The position numbers and the translations under genes were made by a program. The notes under the pieces were generated by a model that worked only from the letters and a program-made list of their open reading frames with translations, made no database searches and was not told the origin of the DNA. From Agrobacterium tumefaciens (lineage in GTDB: Bacteria > Pseudomonadota > Alphaproteobacteria > Rhizobiales > Rhizobiaceae): 64,000 nucleotides of DNA. Every line of letters starts with the position of its first letter. Within the stretch, counting starts at the first letter, position 1. This document shows positions 26,415 through 35,278 of the stretch, piece by piece. The DNA lies in contig JAGIAH010000001.1 in the NCBI GenBank assembly GCA_017744915.1, positions 434,001 to 498,000 on the forward strand, written 5' to 3'.

Positions 26415-26975
26415 TCATCCGCCGCTTTCCGCGGAGGGGTCCTCGAACAGGGTCAGATAGGAAAAAGGCACCGCGTCGGTCAGCCAAACGCCATTATCGG
26501 CTCTGTAGAAACTGTAACCGTCCGTAAACATCAGACGGGCATCGACAATCAGGACCACAGGCTTTCCATGCCGTTGTCCGACGGCAGTCGCGGTCGCCCG
26601 GTCAGCGGAAAGATGAACCTGTTGCCTTTCCCCCGGGCGCAAGCCTTCCCGCAGGATGGGTTCGAGGAAACGGGTCGCCGTACCGTGAAACAATTGCAGC
26701 GGCGGCTCGACTGGCGGCTGGCCAACATCGACCTTCACGGAGTGTCCCTGAGCCGCCCGGATGCGGCGGCCATCATCCGACAGCGTGAAGCGTTTCTTGT
26801 CGCTTTCTGCAACGACGGCAAAGAGGCCTGCCTCATCGAGCGACGTGCCGCTCGCATTCGCTTTTGCCAACAGATCTGCGACATCCGCCCAACCCTGAGC
26901 ATCCAGGGTCAGGCCGATACTCTCGGGTGCATGGCGCAGAACATAACTCAGGAATTTGCTGGTCGCTGTCGACAT
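26415..26975 (-). CDS. kptA: RNA 2'-phosphotransferase (Tpt1/KptA)
   Basis: A 186-residue KptA/Tpt1 protein. It removes a 2'-phosphate from RNA by transfer to NAD, the same reaction that finishes tRNA splicing in eukaryotes; its bacterial role is not settled. Motifs are LSYVLRHAPESIGLTLDAQG at the N-terminus, LFHGTATRFLEPILREGL in the ADP-ribosyltransferase core, and QVHLSADRATATAVGQRHGK. These include the catalytic Arg-His-Arg-Arg residue set of the family. It sits 35 bases from both neighbours on the same strand, with no obvious functional link to propionate metabolism. Confidence 0.92.
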   Translation of the reverse strand: MSTATSKFLSYVLRHAPESIGLTLDAQGWADVADLLAKANASGTSLDEAGLFAVVAESDKKRFTLSDDGRRIRAAQGHSVKVDVGQPPVEPPLQLFHGTATRFLEPILREGLRPGERQQVHLSADRATATAVGQRHGKPVVLIVDARLMFTDGYSFYRADNGVWLTDAVPFSYLTLFEDPSAESGG

Positions 26976-27010
26976 CGAATTTCATTCCCCGTTGGCAGAT
27001 GACAGCACAC

Positions 27011-27388
27011 TCAAATCTCGAAGAAATTCTCGAAGGATTCCGGGAAATTCTGCCGGGCGACACGCTCGTCGATGACCAGCATCGCCTGATAGGAAAGCGG
27101 ATCGAAGTTCTTTTCCGCCGCCACGACCTCGCGGCCAAACAGCAGGTTGAGGCGGGCAGCATCGAGATTGCCACGCTCGAACGGTTCCGGACCGAAATGG
27201 TGCCAGAGCGAGTGCAGGAAGGCGGCATCGATACGATGCTCCTTGGAATCGTCGCGCGCCCGGCGGGGTATCATCTTGATGGGCGTTACCCCTTTGGGGT
27301 TGGCGCGACGGATGGTGAACTGGACGCCCGTGCTCGGCATGCCGGAGGGAAATCCCTTGTGTTTGGTCATTTCGGGCAGGTTCGCCAT
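27011..27388 (-). CDS. Hypothetical protein (125 aa)
   Basis: An unrecognised 125-residue soluble protein, basic in its first half (TIRRANPKGVTPIKMIPRRA) and aromatic/acidic at the end (FDPLSYQAML; NFPESFENFFEI). GGAAGGAC lies nine bases before ATG. A perfect 10-bp inverted repeat (27414-27435) stands 26 bases upstream. It may begin a run of co-directional genes through kptA to pccA, since the next gene follows after 35 bases. No function inferred. Confidence 0.6.
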   Translation of the reverse strand: MANLPEMTKHKGFPSGMPSTGVQFTIRRANPKGVTPIKMIPRRARDDSKEHRIDAAFLHSLWHHFGPEPFERGNLDAARLNLLFGREVVAAEKNFDPLSYQAMLVIDERVARQNFPESFENFFEI

Positions 27389-27413
27389 CTTTTGTCCTTC
27401 CAGAACATTTCCA

Positions 27414-27435
27414 GTAAAAGCAGCCCTGCTTTTAC
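27414..27435. promoter_or_regulatory. Perfect palindrome GTAAAAGCAG-CC-CTGCTTTTAC
   Basis: Two exact 10-bp arms separated by two bases lie between the glutathione transferase terminator and the 125-aa gene. The tight spacing suits an operator for a dimeric repressor better than an RNA hairpin, though either is possible. Confidence 0.45.
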
Positions 27436-27461
27436 GTCCGGAAATGCCTCAATTCAAATAG

Positions 27462-27490
27462 TTAGAGCGCTTTTGGCGCTCTAATCCTTT
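27462..27490 (-). terminator. Rho-independent terminator after yghU
   Basis: Stem TTAGAGCGC / GCGCTCTAA with a 5-base loop just after the glutathione transferase stop on the minus strand. The run after the stem is short, so moderate strength is likely. Confidence 0.6.
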
Positions 27491-27492
27491 TC

Positions 27493-28389
27493 TTATGCCT
27501 TGCCGATCTTATCCTGCGTCTTCGTGTCGAAGTCGGAGGCATCGTGGCGTTCATGCAATTGTTCGGACGGATCGCCCGAGGTCTTATTGACGATAACGCC
27601 GCGCTTGACCGCCGGGCGTTCGCCGATTTCCAGCGTCCAACGCATGACGTTCTTGTAACCGTCGGCTTCAAGGAAAGCACCGGCATCACCATAGGCCTGG
27701 CCGAGCGCGATCTTGCCATACCACGGCCAGACGGCCATATCGGCGATCGTATATTCCGAACCTGCCAGATAACGGTTATCGGCCAGATGTCGATCCAGCA
27801 CGTCCAGCTGGCGTTTGACTTCCATGGCGTAGCGGTCGATCGCATATTTGATCTTGATCGGTGCATAGGCATAAAAATGGCCAAAACCGCCGCCGAGGAA
27901 GGGCGCGGAACCCATCTGCCAGAACAGCCAGTTCAGCGCCTGCGTGCGGGCATTGCCCTCTTTCGGCAGGAAAGCGCCGAATTTTTCCGCTAGATAAACG
28001 AGGATCGAGCCGCTCTCGAAAACCCGCGTCGGCTCAGGCGTCGAATGATCCAACAGCGCCGGAATCTTGGAATTCGGATTGACGCCGACAAAACCGGAAC
28101 CGAACTGGTCGCCTTCGCCGATCTTGATCAGCCAGGCATCATAGTCTGCGCCCTTGTGGCCGGCGGCCAGCAATTCTTCCAGCATGATGGTGACCTTCTG
28201 GCCGTTCGGTGTCGCCAGCGAATAAAGCTGCAGCGGGTGCTTGCCGACGGGCAGTTCCTTTTCATGGGTGGGACCGGCGATCGGGCGGTTGATATTGGCG
28301 AACTGGCCGCCATTGCCCTTGTCCCAGGTCCAGACCCTGGGCACTTCATATCCGGCGGGGAAATTATCTGCGGAGGAATTTTCGGCCAT
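27493..28389 (-). CDS. yghU: YghU-type glutathione S-transferase (GSH-dependent disulfide reductase)
   Basis: A 298-residue Nu-class glutathione transferase. Family signs are the long N-terminal extension (GYEVPRVWTWDKGNGGQFAN, NRPIAGPTHEKELPVGKHPL), the thioredoxin-like domain (LQLYSLATPNGQKVTIMLEE), and the helical domain with FWQMGSAPFLGGGFGHFY. YghU/YfcG-type enzymes reduce disulfides and peroxides using two glutathiones. The start is ATG 28389 with AAGGACA upstream; ATG 28422 is an alternative. It lies 102 bases after pccB on the same strand and has its own terminator. Confidence 0.9.
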   Translation of the reverse strand: MAENSSADNFPAGYEVPRVWTWDKGNGGQFANINRPIAGPTHEKELPVGKHPLQLYSLATPNGQKVTIMLEELLAAGHKGADYDAWLIKIGEGDQFGSGFVGVNPNSKIPALLDHSTPEPTRVFESGSILVYLAEKFGAFLPKEGNARTQALNWLFWQMGSAPFLGGGFGHFYAYAPIKIKYAIDRYAMEVKRQLDVLDRHLADNRYLAGSEYTIADMAVWPWYGKIALGQAYGDAGAFLEADGYKNVMRWTLEIGERPAVKRGVIVNKTSGDPSEQLHERHDASDFDTKTQDKIGKA

Positions 28390-28491
28390 CAAAAATTGTC
28401 CTTGTTCGTTTCGGGAGGACATCCGGACATCCGGGCGCCTGAACATCCATATAGTAAGGTGGCCGAAGCATTTTTCCAGCCCCGCAGCGGG

Positions 28492-30024
28492 TCAGAGCGG
28501 AATAGTATCGTGTTTCTTCCAGCGGGTTTCGACGCTCTTGTTGCGCAGTGAGGCAAACGCACGGGCGATGCGGCGGCGCGAGGAATGCGGCATGATGACC
28601 TCATCGATGAAACCGCGCTCCGCCGCCACGAAGGGATTGGCAAAACGTTCCTCATATTCCTTCGTGCGCGCAGCGATCTTCTCGGGATCGGCAAGCTCTG
28701 AACGATAGAGGATTTCCGCCGCCCCCTTGGCGCCCATGACGGCGATTTCCGCCGTCGGCCAGGCGTAATTCACATCCGCACCTATGTGCTTGGAGGCCAT
28801 CACGTCATAAGCACCGCCATAGGCCTTGCGGGTAATCAGCGTCACCATCGGCACCGTCGCTTCCGAATAGGCGAAGAGAAGTTTCGCGCCGTGCTTGATG
28901 ACGCCGCCATATTCCTGCGCCGTTCCGGGCAGGAAACCCGGCACATCCACCAGCGTTAGCAGCGGAATGTTGAAGGCATCGCAGAAGCGAACGAAACGGG
29001 CGGCCTTGCGCGAGGCGTCGATATCGAGGCAGCCGGCCAGCACCATAGGCTGGTTGGCGACAACCCCCACCGTCTGGCCTTCGAGACGGATGAAGCCGGT
29101 GATGATGTTGCGGGCAAAGGCCTCCTGCAGCTCGAAGAAATCACCCTCATCGGCCAGCGCGTGGATCAGTTCCTTCATGTCGTATGGCTTGTTGGAACTA
29201 TCAGGGATCAGCGTATCGAGCCGCGCTTCCAGCCGCGCCGGATCGTCGTGGAACGGCCGCACCGGCGGCTTTTCGCGGTTGTTGAGCGGCAGGAAATCGA
29301 ACAGCAGCCGCACATGCTCCAGCGTCTCGATGTCGTTTTCATAAGCGCCATCGGCGACGGAGGACTTTTTCGTATGGGTGGAGGCCCCGCCCAGCTCTTC
29401 CGCCGTGACGATTTCGTTGGTGACGGTCTTCACCACATCCGGCCCGGTCACGAACATGTAGGAGGTATCGCGCACCATGAAGATGAAATCGGTCATGGCC
29501 GGCGAATAGACCGCACCGCCCGCACAAGGGCCCATGATAACCGAGATTTGCGGTACGACGCCGGAAGCAACGACATTGCGCTTGAACACATCGGCATAAC
29601 CGCCAAGCGAAGCCACGCCCTCCTGAATGCGCGCGCCGCCGCTGTCATTGAGGCCAATCACCGGCGCGCCATTGCGCACCGCCATATCCATGATCTTGCA
29701 GATCTTCTGGGCATGGGTTTCCGACAGCGAACCGCCAAGCACGGTGAAATCCTGAGAAAACACGTAGACCTGCCGGCCATTGATGGTGCCCCAGCCGGTG
29801 ACGACACCGTCGCCCGCCACCTTCTGCTCCGCCATGCCGAAATCCACCGCCCGGTGGGTGACATACATGTCGTATTCTTCGAAGGAACCTTCATCCAGGA
29901 GCACGTCGATGCGCTCGCGCGCCGTCAGCTTACCCTTGGCATGCTGCGCCTCGATGCGCTTGACGCCGCCGCCGAGCCGCGCCTCTTCCCGCCGCGTTTC
30001 CAATTGCTCCAGAATGCCAGGCAT
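28492..30024 (-). CDS. pccB: Propionyl-CoA carboxylase, carboxyltransferase beta subunit
   Basis: A 510-residue acyl-CoA carboxyltransferase. It moves carboxyl from biotin to propionyl-CoA. Family motifs are [40 protein letters not shown] (acyl-CoA site), [20 protein letters not shown], and in the second half [20 protein letters not shown] and [20 protein letters not shown]. Length matches the family (about 510). It is divergent from an ScfR/PccR-type regulator, whose likely sites lie in the shared 118-base intergenic region. Confidence 0.95.
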   Translation of the reverse strand: MPGILEQLETRREEARLGGGVKRIEAQHAKGKLTARERIDVLLDEGSFEEYDMYVTHRAVDFGMAEQKVAGDGVVTGWGTINGRQVYVFSQDFTVLGGSLSETHAQKICKIMDMAVRNGAPVIGLNDSGGARIQEGVASLGGYADVFKRNVVASGVVPQISVIMGPCAGGAVYSPAMTDFIFMVRDTSYMFVTGPDVVKTVTNEIVTAEELGGASTHTKKSSVADGAYENDIETLEHVRLLFDFLPLNNREKPPVRPFHDDPARLEARLDTLIPDSSNKPYDMKELIHALADEGDFFELQEAFARNIITGFIRLEGQTVGVVANQPMVLAGCLDIDASRKAARFVRFCDAFNIPLLTLVDVPGFLPGTAQEYGGVIKHGAKLLFAYSEATVPMVTLITRKAYGGAYDVMASKHIGADVNYAWPTAEIAVMGAKGAAEILYRSELADPEKIAARTKEYEERFANPFVAAERGFIDEVIMPHSSRRRIARAFASLRNKSVETRWKKHDTIPL

Positions 30025-30111
30025 GTTTCCTCCATGCGTTTCCTCAAAATCAATAGCTTAGAAAACATTCGCCTAGAAGCCTTGATCGTGCGCGTATGCG
30101 TGCCATAAATA

Positions 30112-30141
30112 TTTGCAATATTTAATTTTGCAAAGTTGCAA
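30112..30141. promoter_or_regulatory. Cluster of TTGCAA sites (PccR-type operator)
   Basis: Three copies of TTGCAA occur in 30 bases: TTTGCAAT at 30112, TTTGCAAA at 30127, and GTTGCAAC at 30135. TTTGCAAA-type repeats are the reported recognition sequence of PccR, the propionyl-CoA regulator of Rhodobacter. The site overlaps the regulator's ribosome site region, which fits autoregulation. Confidence 0.7.
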
Positions 30142-30142
30142 C

Positions 30143-31561
30143 ATGGCGACGGAAAAACTCTTCATCGGCCGCAAGGTGCGTGGCCTCCGCGAAAATGCCC
30201 GCGCCACGCAGGCGCAATTTGCCGAACGGCTGGGCATCTCCGCGAGTTATCTGAACCAGATCGAAAACAATCAGCGCCCGGTTTCGGCCAGCGTTCTCGT
30301 GACGCTGGTGGAAAAATTCCAGCTCGATATGGCGGAGCTGGCGACAGGCGAAAGCGACCGGCTGGTTTCCGCCGTGCGCGAGGCGCTGAAAGACCCGCTC
30401 TTCATGAATTACGAGCCGGGGCTTCAGGAACTGAAGCTGATCGCCCAGAACGCGCCGGGATTTGCCCATGCGCTGCTGCGCGCCCATCAGGCCTATCGCC
30501 AGAATAGCGAGCAGCTGGTGCAGCTGGATGACCGGCTGGGGCGCGGAACCGCGCAGGTGGAAAGAACCCCCTATGAGGAGGTGCGCGACTTCTTCCACTT
30601 CGTCGATAACTACGTCGCCGAGATCGATCTTCTGGCCGAGGAACTGGCGGAAGAACTGGAGATAGAAGGCGGCGAGACCTACGGCATTCTGGCGACGCAT
30701 CTCAGGAGCCGTTACGGCATCCATATCACCCGAAGCGAGGCGGCGGGTGGACTGATCCGGCATTTCGACCCTGCCGGCAAGACGCTCGCCCTCAGCTCCT
30801 ACATGGCGGCTTCGACCCGCTGTTTTCAGCTTGCGTTGCAGATCGCCCAGCTTCACGCCGGCGCGACGGTGGACAAAGTGCTTTCCGGCGCCGGTTTCCG
30901 CCATGTGGAAGCGGCGGAAATCTGTCGCATCGGGCTGCATAATTATTTCGCCGCAGCCCTCATCCTGCCCTATGGTCGTTTTCATCGAGCGGCACAGGAA
31001 CTACGCCACGATCTCGAACTTCTCGCCGTGCGGTTCGGTGCGAGCCTCGAGCAGGTGGCACACCGACTGAGCACCTTGCAGCGGCCGGGCATGAAGGGCG
31101 TGCCGATCTTTTTCGCCAAGATCGACCGCGCCGGCAACATCACCAAACGCCACAGTGCCACGCGGCTGCAATTTGCCCGTTTCGGCGCGGCCTGTCCGCT
31201 GTGGAATATCCATCAGGCTTTCGAAAGCTCCGACAGGATCGTGCGGCAGCTGGCGGAAACGCCTGACGGCGTGCGTTATCTTTCCATCGCTACACAGATC
31301 GAAAAGGCTGGCGCCGGTTTCAATACGGAGAGACCGCGTTATGCCATCGCTCTCGGCTGCGAAATTTCACACGCGCAGAATTTCGTTTATGCCGATACGC
31401 TCGATCTCGGCAATGCGGCCTCCTTCAAACCGATCGGCATTTCCTGTCGCGTCTGCGAGAGGGTGGATTGCGTGCAGCGCGCCGTGCCGCCGCTGAAACG
31501 CAAACTGCAATTCGACCACCTTTCGCGCGGAGCCCTGCCCTACAGTATCGCCGATTTTTAA
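30143..31561 (+). CDS. Short-chain fatty-acyl-CoA regulator (ScfR/PccR-type, XRE plus DUF2083)
   Basis: A 472-residue regulator. An XRE helix-turn-helix covers about residues 10-65 (KVRGLRENARATQAQFAERL, SYLNQIENNQRPVSASVLVT). An IrrE-like peptidase-fold segment and a C-terminal domain follow, with cysteines in FARFGAACPLW and ISCRVCERVDCVQRAV that may hold a metal or sense ligand. This is the architecture of the ScfR family, including PccR and RamB, which control propionyl-CoA or acetate genes. Divergence from pccB and the TTTGCAAA sites make control of propionyl-CoA carboxylation the best guess. Start ATG 30143 is in the AT-rich operator. Confidence 0.85.
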   Translation: MATEKLFIGRKVRGLRENARATQAQFAERLGISASYLNQIENNQRPVSASVLVTLVEKFQLDMAELATGESDRLVSAVREALKDPLFMNYEPGLQELKLIAQNAPGFAHALLRAHQAYRQNSEQLVQLDDRLGRGTAQVERTPYEEVRDFFHFVDNYVAEIDLLAEELAEELEIEGGETYGILATHLRSRYGIHITRSEAAGGLIRHFDPAGKTLALSSYMAASTRCFQLALQIAQLHAGATVDKVLSGAGFRHVEAAEICRIGLHNYFAAALILPYGRFHRAAQELRHDLELLAVRFGASLEQVAHRLSTLQRPGMKGVPIFFAKIDRAGNITKRHSATRLQFARFGAACPLWNIHQAFESSDRIVRQLAETPDGVRYLSIATQIEKAGAGFNTERPRYAIALGCEISHAQNFVYADTLDLGNAASFKPIGISCRVCERVDCVQRAVPPLKRKLQFDHLSRGALPYSIADF

Positions 31562-31567
31562 CCCCGC

Positions 31568-32224
31568 TCAGGGCAGCGGCACCATGGCGCGCCGCATGAT
31601 GTTAGCGTAATAGCCCCAGAAAAGCCGCGCGGCCACGGAGCGCCATGGCGACCAGATTGTTGCCCGCTCCGCCAACCATTTCGCTTCCGGCCTCACCTCC
31701 AGGGCAAGCGCATGAGTCACCGCAGATCTCAGCGCCACATCGCCAACCGGAAAAATATCCGGATGCCCGCCGCAGAACATCAGATAGACCTCCGCCGTCC
31801 ACGGGCCGATACCGCGAAGCGCAACCAGCTCGGAAAGGGCGGCGTCCGCCTCCTTACGCACCACGCCGTCAAGATCGATCTGCCCTTCCGTGACGGCGCG
31901 CGCCAGCCCTTCCAGCGTCGTCGCCTTGGCACGCGAAAGCCCGAAGGTGGCGCGCAATTCTTCCGGAGCGCCGAGATAATTTTCCGCCGTGACCACGCCG
32001 CCCGTGCCGGCAAGGATACGCACCCATATGGCATTGGCGCTGGCGCGGGACACCATCTGCGAGACGACGATATGGGCAAGGCCGGCAAAGCCGGGCTCGT
32101 GAATGCGCAACTCCAGCGGACCGGCTTTCTCGATGGTGAGGCTGAGAGCCGGGTCGAGGCGGGCGAGATGTTCCAGCCCTTCGCTGATGTCAGCCATCCC
32201 GGTAATGATTTTCATATCCGTCAT
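31568..32224 (-). CDS. DNA-3-methyladenine glycosylase II-like protein
   Basis: A 218-residue helix-hairpin-helix DNA glycosylase. The HhH motif is LRGIGPWTAEVYLMF, followed by the catalytic Asp in IFPVGDVALR; upstream is HIVVSQMVSRASANAIW. It excises alkylated bases such as 3-methyladenine in base-excision repair. I set the start at ATG 32224 (MTDMKIITG); ATG 32215 is equally usable. Much longer upstream frames in the same register run antisense through gluQRS and are not real. Its stop lies 6 bases from the convergent regulator gene, and it is divergent from gluQRS by 39 bases. Confidence 0.88.
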   Translation of the reverse strand: MTDMKIITGMADISEGLEHLARLDPALSLTIEKAGPLELRIHEPGFAGLAHIVVSQMVSRASANAIWVRILAGTGGVVTAENYLGAPEELRATFGLSRAKATTLEGLARAVTEGQIDLDGVVRKEADAALSELVALRGIGPWTAEVYLMFCGGHPDIFPVGDVALRSAVTHALALEVRPEAKWLAERATIWSPWRSVAARLFWGYYANIMRRAMVPLP

Positions 32225-32263
32225 TCCATATGCCGCAAGCCCGCTGGTGGGGCGCTTTAAAAC

Positions 32264-33163
32264 ATGGCAGAAGAAACCATGCCTTCGTCTCTCCGTCAAA
32301 AGCCGGTTTACCGTTTTGCGCCAAGCCCCAATGGCCCGCTGCATCTCGGCCACGCGCTTTCCGCCTTCCTGAACCACGATATGGCGCGGGACAATGGCGG
32401 CCACTTTCTGCTGCGTATCGAGGATATCGACCAGACACGCTGCACGCCGGCGCTGGAGCAGGCGATTTATGATGATCTGGGCTGGCTGGGTCTCGACTGG
32501 GAAAGACCGGTCAGGCGGCAATCGGAGCATTTCGATAAGTACCGGGTGGCGCTGGACAGGCTGATCGACGCGGGCCTTGCCTATCCGGCTTTTCTCAGCC
32601 GTGGAGAAACCAAGGCCATCGTTCGTATTTTTGAGGCGGGCGGAGGCGTGTGGCCTCGCGATCCGGACGGCGCGCCGCTTTATCCGGCTGTCGACCGGCA
32701 GAGACCTGAGGCAGAACGGGCCGCCCTTCTCGCCTCCGGCCGGCAGCATGCCTGGCGGCTCGACATGGAAAAGGCGATCCGCGCCGTCGGCGTTCCCCTG
32801 TTCTGGCAGGAGGGCGGCGATGGCGAGAGGGGACGGATCGAGGCCCTTCCCGCACTCTGGGGCGATGTGGTGCTGTCGCGTTCCGATGCGCCTTCGAGCT
32901 ATCATCTTTCTGTCGTGGTGGATGATGCGCTGCAGGGCATAACCCATGTGGTGCGCGGCCTGGATCTCTTCCATGCAACCGCCATCCACCGGCTGCTGCA
33001 ACACCTGCTGGACCTGCCGCAGCCCGTCTATCACCACCATCGGCTGATCCTCGGTGCGGACGGGCGCAAGCTTTCGAAAAGCGAAGGCAGCACCGGCCTC
33101 TCCGCCCTCCATGCAGAAGGTGCTGCGCCCTCAGATATCCGTCGGCTTGTCGGCCTCCTCTAG
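32264..33163 (+). CDS. gluQRS: Glutamyl-Q tRNA(Asp) synthetase
   Basis: A 299-residue paralog of glutamyl-tRNA synthetase without an anticodon-binding domain. It activates glutamate and attaches it to queuosine at position 34 of tRNA(Asp). The HIGH-type motif is RFAPSPNGPLHLGHALSAF, FLLRIEDIDQTRC follows, and the KMSKS-type motif is KLSKSEGSTG near the C-terminus. Length fits GluQRS. It overlaps the convergent YihY gene by 33 bases at the 3' end. A queuosine-precursor transporter is encoded at 60838, consistent with active queuosine use. Confidence 0.93.
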   Translation: MAEETMPSSLRQKPVYRFAPSPNGPLHLGHALSAFLNHDMARDNGGHFLLRIEDIDQTRCTPALEQAIYDDLGWLGLDWERPVRRQSEHFDKYRVALDRLIDAGLAYPAFLSRGETKAIVRIFEAGGGVWPRDPDGAPLYPAVDRQRPEAERAALLASGRQHAWRLDMEKAIRAVGVPLFWQEGGDGERGRIEALPALWGDVVLSRSDAPSSYHLSVVVDDALQGITHVVRGLDLFHATAIHRLLQHLLDLPQPVYHHHRLILGADGRKLSKSEGSTGLSALHAEGAAPSDIRRLVGLL

Positions 33164-34048
33164 CGCCCGTTCCCGCCGCGCGCCGCTGCCGCCGATATTG
33201 CGGCGGATGATCTGCCGGACCTTGTATTTCATCAGCGCGGCGTTCACCTCGGCACCGAGCATGAAGATGACGCCAACCATATAAAGGAAGACCAGAACCA
33301 CCATGACAGAGGCAAGGCCGGCATAGGTGGCGGCATAATTGGCGAAGGTGGAAAGATAATAGGCGAAAATCGCCGCGCCGATCACCCAGAAGATCATCGT
33401 CAGAAGAATGCCGGGCCAGACATCCCAGATGCGGCGCTTGCCGGCGGGCAACCAAAGATGCGCTGCCACCAGTCCCGCCGTCAGCACCACGATCGTGCCG
33501 TAAAGGCCGAGGCTGGAGACAGTGTTCAGCACATCCGTCAGCCACGGGAACCGTCGCTCGGCAAAGGACATGGCGACGGGCACGGCAACGAGTACGATGC
33601 TGATGCCGGCAAGGACCACGACGGCGATCAGCACATAAAGCAGGCTGAGCAGGCGGGTGACATACCACCAGCGCGTCTCGGTGACGCGGTAGGCGCGGTT
33701 CAGTGAAATCCTGAGCGCTTCGACACCGTTGGAGGCGAAGTAAGCGGCGGCCAGCACCGAAATCGTCAGCAGCCCGCCGCGCGGAATGGTCAGCACCTGC
33801 TGCACCTGCGCCGCCAATGGCCCGGCAATCGCCTCCGGCCAGGTATCGAAAATCAGATGCACCGTCGTTTCGGAAAACTGGTCTGCGCCGAGAAAACCGG
33901 CGAGCGCCGTGCCGAAGATCAGGAAGGGAAACAGCGCCAGCAGGATGGAAAGCGCCATATGGCTCGCCATCGCCCAGCCGTCATCCTCGGCGAAATGGGA
34001 ATAGGCATCGAAGGCAACCTTGCCTGCCAGGCGCACTGCGGCAACCAT
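33131..34048 (-). CDS. YihY/BrkB-family inner-membrane protein
   Basis: A 305-residue membrane protein of the YihY/virulence factor BrkB family (UPF0761). Six or so helices are visible, including ALSILLALFPFLIFGTALAG, LLSLLYVLIAVVVLAGISIV and LASVMVVLVFLYMVGVIFML. The family landmark VFLYMVGVIFMLGAEVNAAL precedes a basic cytoplasmic tail. No transport substrate is established for the family. The ATG at 34048 has GGAGGTGAC directly before it; ATG 34063 and 34069 are in frame upstream. It overlaps gluQRS convergently. Confidence 0.85.
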   Translation of the reverse strand: MVAAVRLAGKVAFDAYSHFAEDDGWAMASHMALSILLALFPFLIFGTALAGFLGADQFSETTVHLIFDTWPEAIAGPLAAQVQQVLTIPRGGLLTISVLAAAYFASNGVEALRISLNRAYRVTETRWWYVTRLLSLLYVLIAVVVLAGISIVLVAVPVAMSFAERRFPWLTDVLNTVSSLGLYGTIVVLTAGLVAAHLWLPAGKRRIWDVWPGILLTMIFWVIGAAIFAYYLSTFANYAATYAGLASVMVVLVFLYMVGVIFMLGAEVNAALMKYKVRQIIRRNIGGSGARRERALEEADKPTDI

Positions 34049-34228
34049 GTCACCTCCATTCATCGGCATTTCATTTGTAACTTCGCCCCGAATATGGGAA
34101 ATCAGCTTCGTTTTGTACAGCGCGCAAGCCCGCCTTTCGGTTCCCGTCCGGACACGGATTTCGCGCATTGCGATTTTCAGGGGCCGGACCATCGGGCCAG
34201 AGCGATATTCGGTTTCCCGGAGCGGCAG

Positions 34229-35062
34229 ATGTCTGAAAAACCCGTCATCATCATTACCGGATGCTCCTCGGGCATCGGCGCCTATTGCGCCGGCGCGCTG
34301 CACCGGGACGGCTGGCGGGTCTTTGCCACCGTGCGCCGCATCACCGACATGGCTGCGCTGGAAAATCAGGGCATAGAAACCCTGATCATGGATTACACCA
34401 AACCGGAGACCATCGCCGCGGTGATGGAGACGGTGACGACCAGAACCGGAGGCCGCATTGACGCGCTCTTCAACAACGGCGCCTATGGCCAGCCGGGTGC
34501 TGTGGAAGATCTGCCGGTGGAGGCGCTGAGGGCGCAGTTCGAAACCAATGTCTTTGGCTGGCACGATCTCACGCGGCGGGTCATTCCCTTCATGCGTGCC
34601 CGGGGCGCGGGCCGCATCGTGCATTGCTCCTCCATTCTCGGCCTCGTTCCCTATCGTTATCGTGGCGCTTACACCGCATCGAAATTCGCGATCGAGGGGC
34701 TGGGCGTGACGTTGCGCATGGAGCTTCAGGGCAGCGGCATCCATGTGAGCCTGATCGAGCCGGGGCCGATCACCTCGAAATTCACCGCGACGGCACTCAC
34801 TTACATCAACAGGCATATCGATCTGGAAAACTCGGCCCATGCGGCGAAATACAAACGCCAGCTGGCGCGCATGGATGGTTCCGGCCCCGTCAACCGCCAC
34901 AAGCTCGGCCCGGACGCCGTTTATGCCGTGCTGAAACATGCCCTGACCGCCGCAAGGCCAAAGCCGCATTATCCCGTCACCGTTCCAGCCAAACAGGGGC
35001 TTATCCTGAAACGGCTCTTGCCTGCCGGACTGTTCTATCGTCTGCTGCGCAGATTCGATTGA
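34229..35062 (+). CDS. Short-chain dehydrogenase/reductase
   Basis: A 277-residue classical SDR. The NAD(P)-binding motif is IIITGCSSGIGAYCAGALH, the structural NNG motif is FNNGAYGQPG, the catalytic Ser is in IVHCSSILG, and the catalytic pair is in AYTASKFAIEG (YxxxK). It therefore should oxidise or reduce a hydroxyl/keto group; substrate is unknown. ATG 34229 has CGGAG upstream. It is the first of a row of co-directional genes (twin-membrane protein, adenosyltransferase, rhomboid) with short gaps, possibly one operon. Confidence 0.85.
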   Translation: MSEKPVIIITGCSSGIGAYCAGALHRDGWRVFATVRRITDMAALENQGIETLIMDYTKPETIAAVMETVTTRTGGRIDALFNNGAYGQPGAVEDLPVEALRAQFETNVFGWHDLTRRVIPFMRARGAGRIVHCSSILGLVPYRYRGAYTASKFAIEGLGVTLRMELQGSGIHVSLIEPGPITSKFTATALTYINRHIDLENSAHAAKYKRQLARMDGSGPVNRHKLGPDAVYAVLKHALTAARPKPHYPVTVPAKQGLILKRLLPAGLFYRLLRRFD

Positions 35063-35079
35063 GGAGGAGTACCCCCTAA

Positions 35080-35277
35080 ATGTCCGGCTTCACCACCGTT
35101 CTGGCCCTTATCGTCATGGGCCTTGTCGTCATCGTGCTGATACGTGGCCTCTTCAACATGCTGAAGGGACAGGACGCCAACCGTTCCAACAAGCTGATGC
35201 AGCTTCGCCTTCTCCTGCAGGCCATCGCCATCGTGCTGATCATGCTCACGCTCTGGCTCACCGGCGGCGGCCGCTGA
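35080..35277 (+). CDS. Twin transmembrane protein (HIG1-like)
   Basis: A 65-residue membrane protein with two helices (TTVLALIVMGLVVIVLIRGL and LLLQAIAIVLIMLTLWLTGG) joined by a polar loop with QDANRSNKLMQLR. The loop is typical of the rhizobial twin-transmembrane/HIG1-type family. GAGGAG precedes the ATG. The adenosyltransferase gene begins 2 bases after its stop, an association that is likely conserved, but no function is known. Confidence 0.75.
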   Translation: MSGFTTVLALIVMGLVVIVLIRGLFNMLKGQDANRSNKLMQLRLLLQAIAIVLIMLTLWLTGGGR

Positions 35278-35278
35278 C

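Noticed and set aside
32225-33112. Long N-terminal extension of the alkyladenine glycosylase frame
   Set aside because: The extension is antisense to gluQRS and lacks any domain; the glycosylase begins near 32224.
34049-34969. Long N-terminal extension of the YihY frame
   Set aside because: It is antisense to the SDR gene; the membrane protein starts near 34048.
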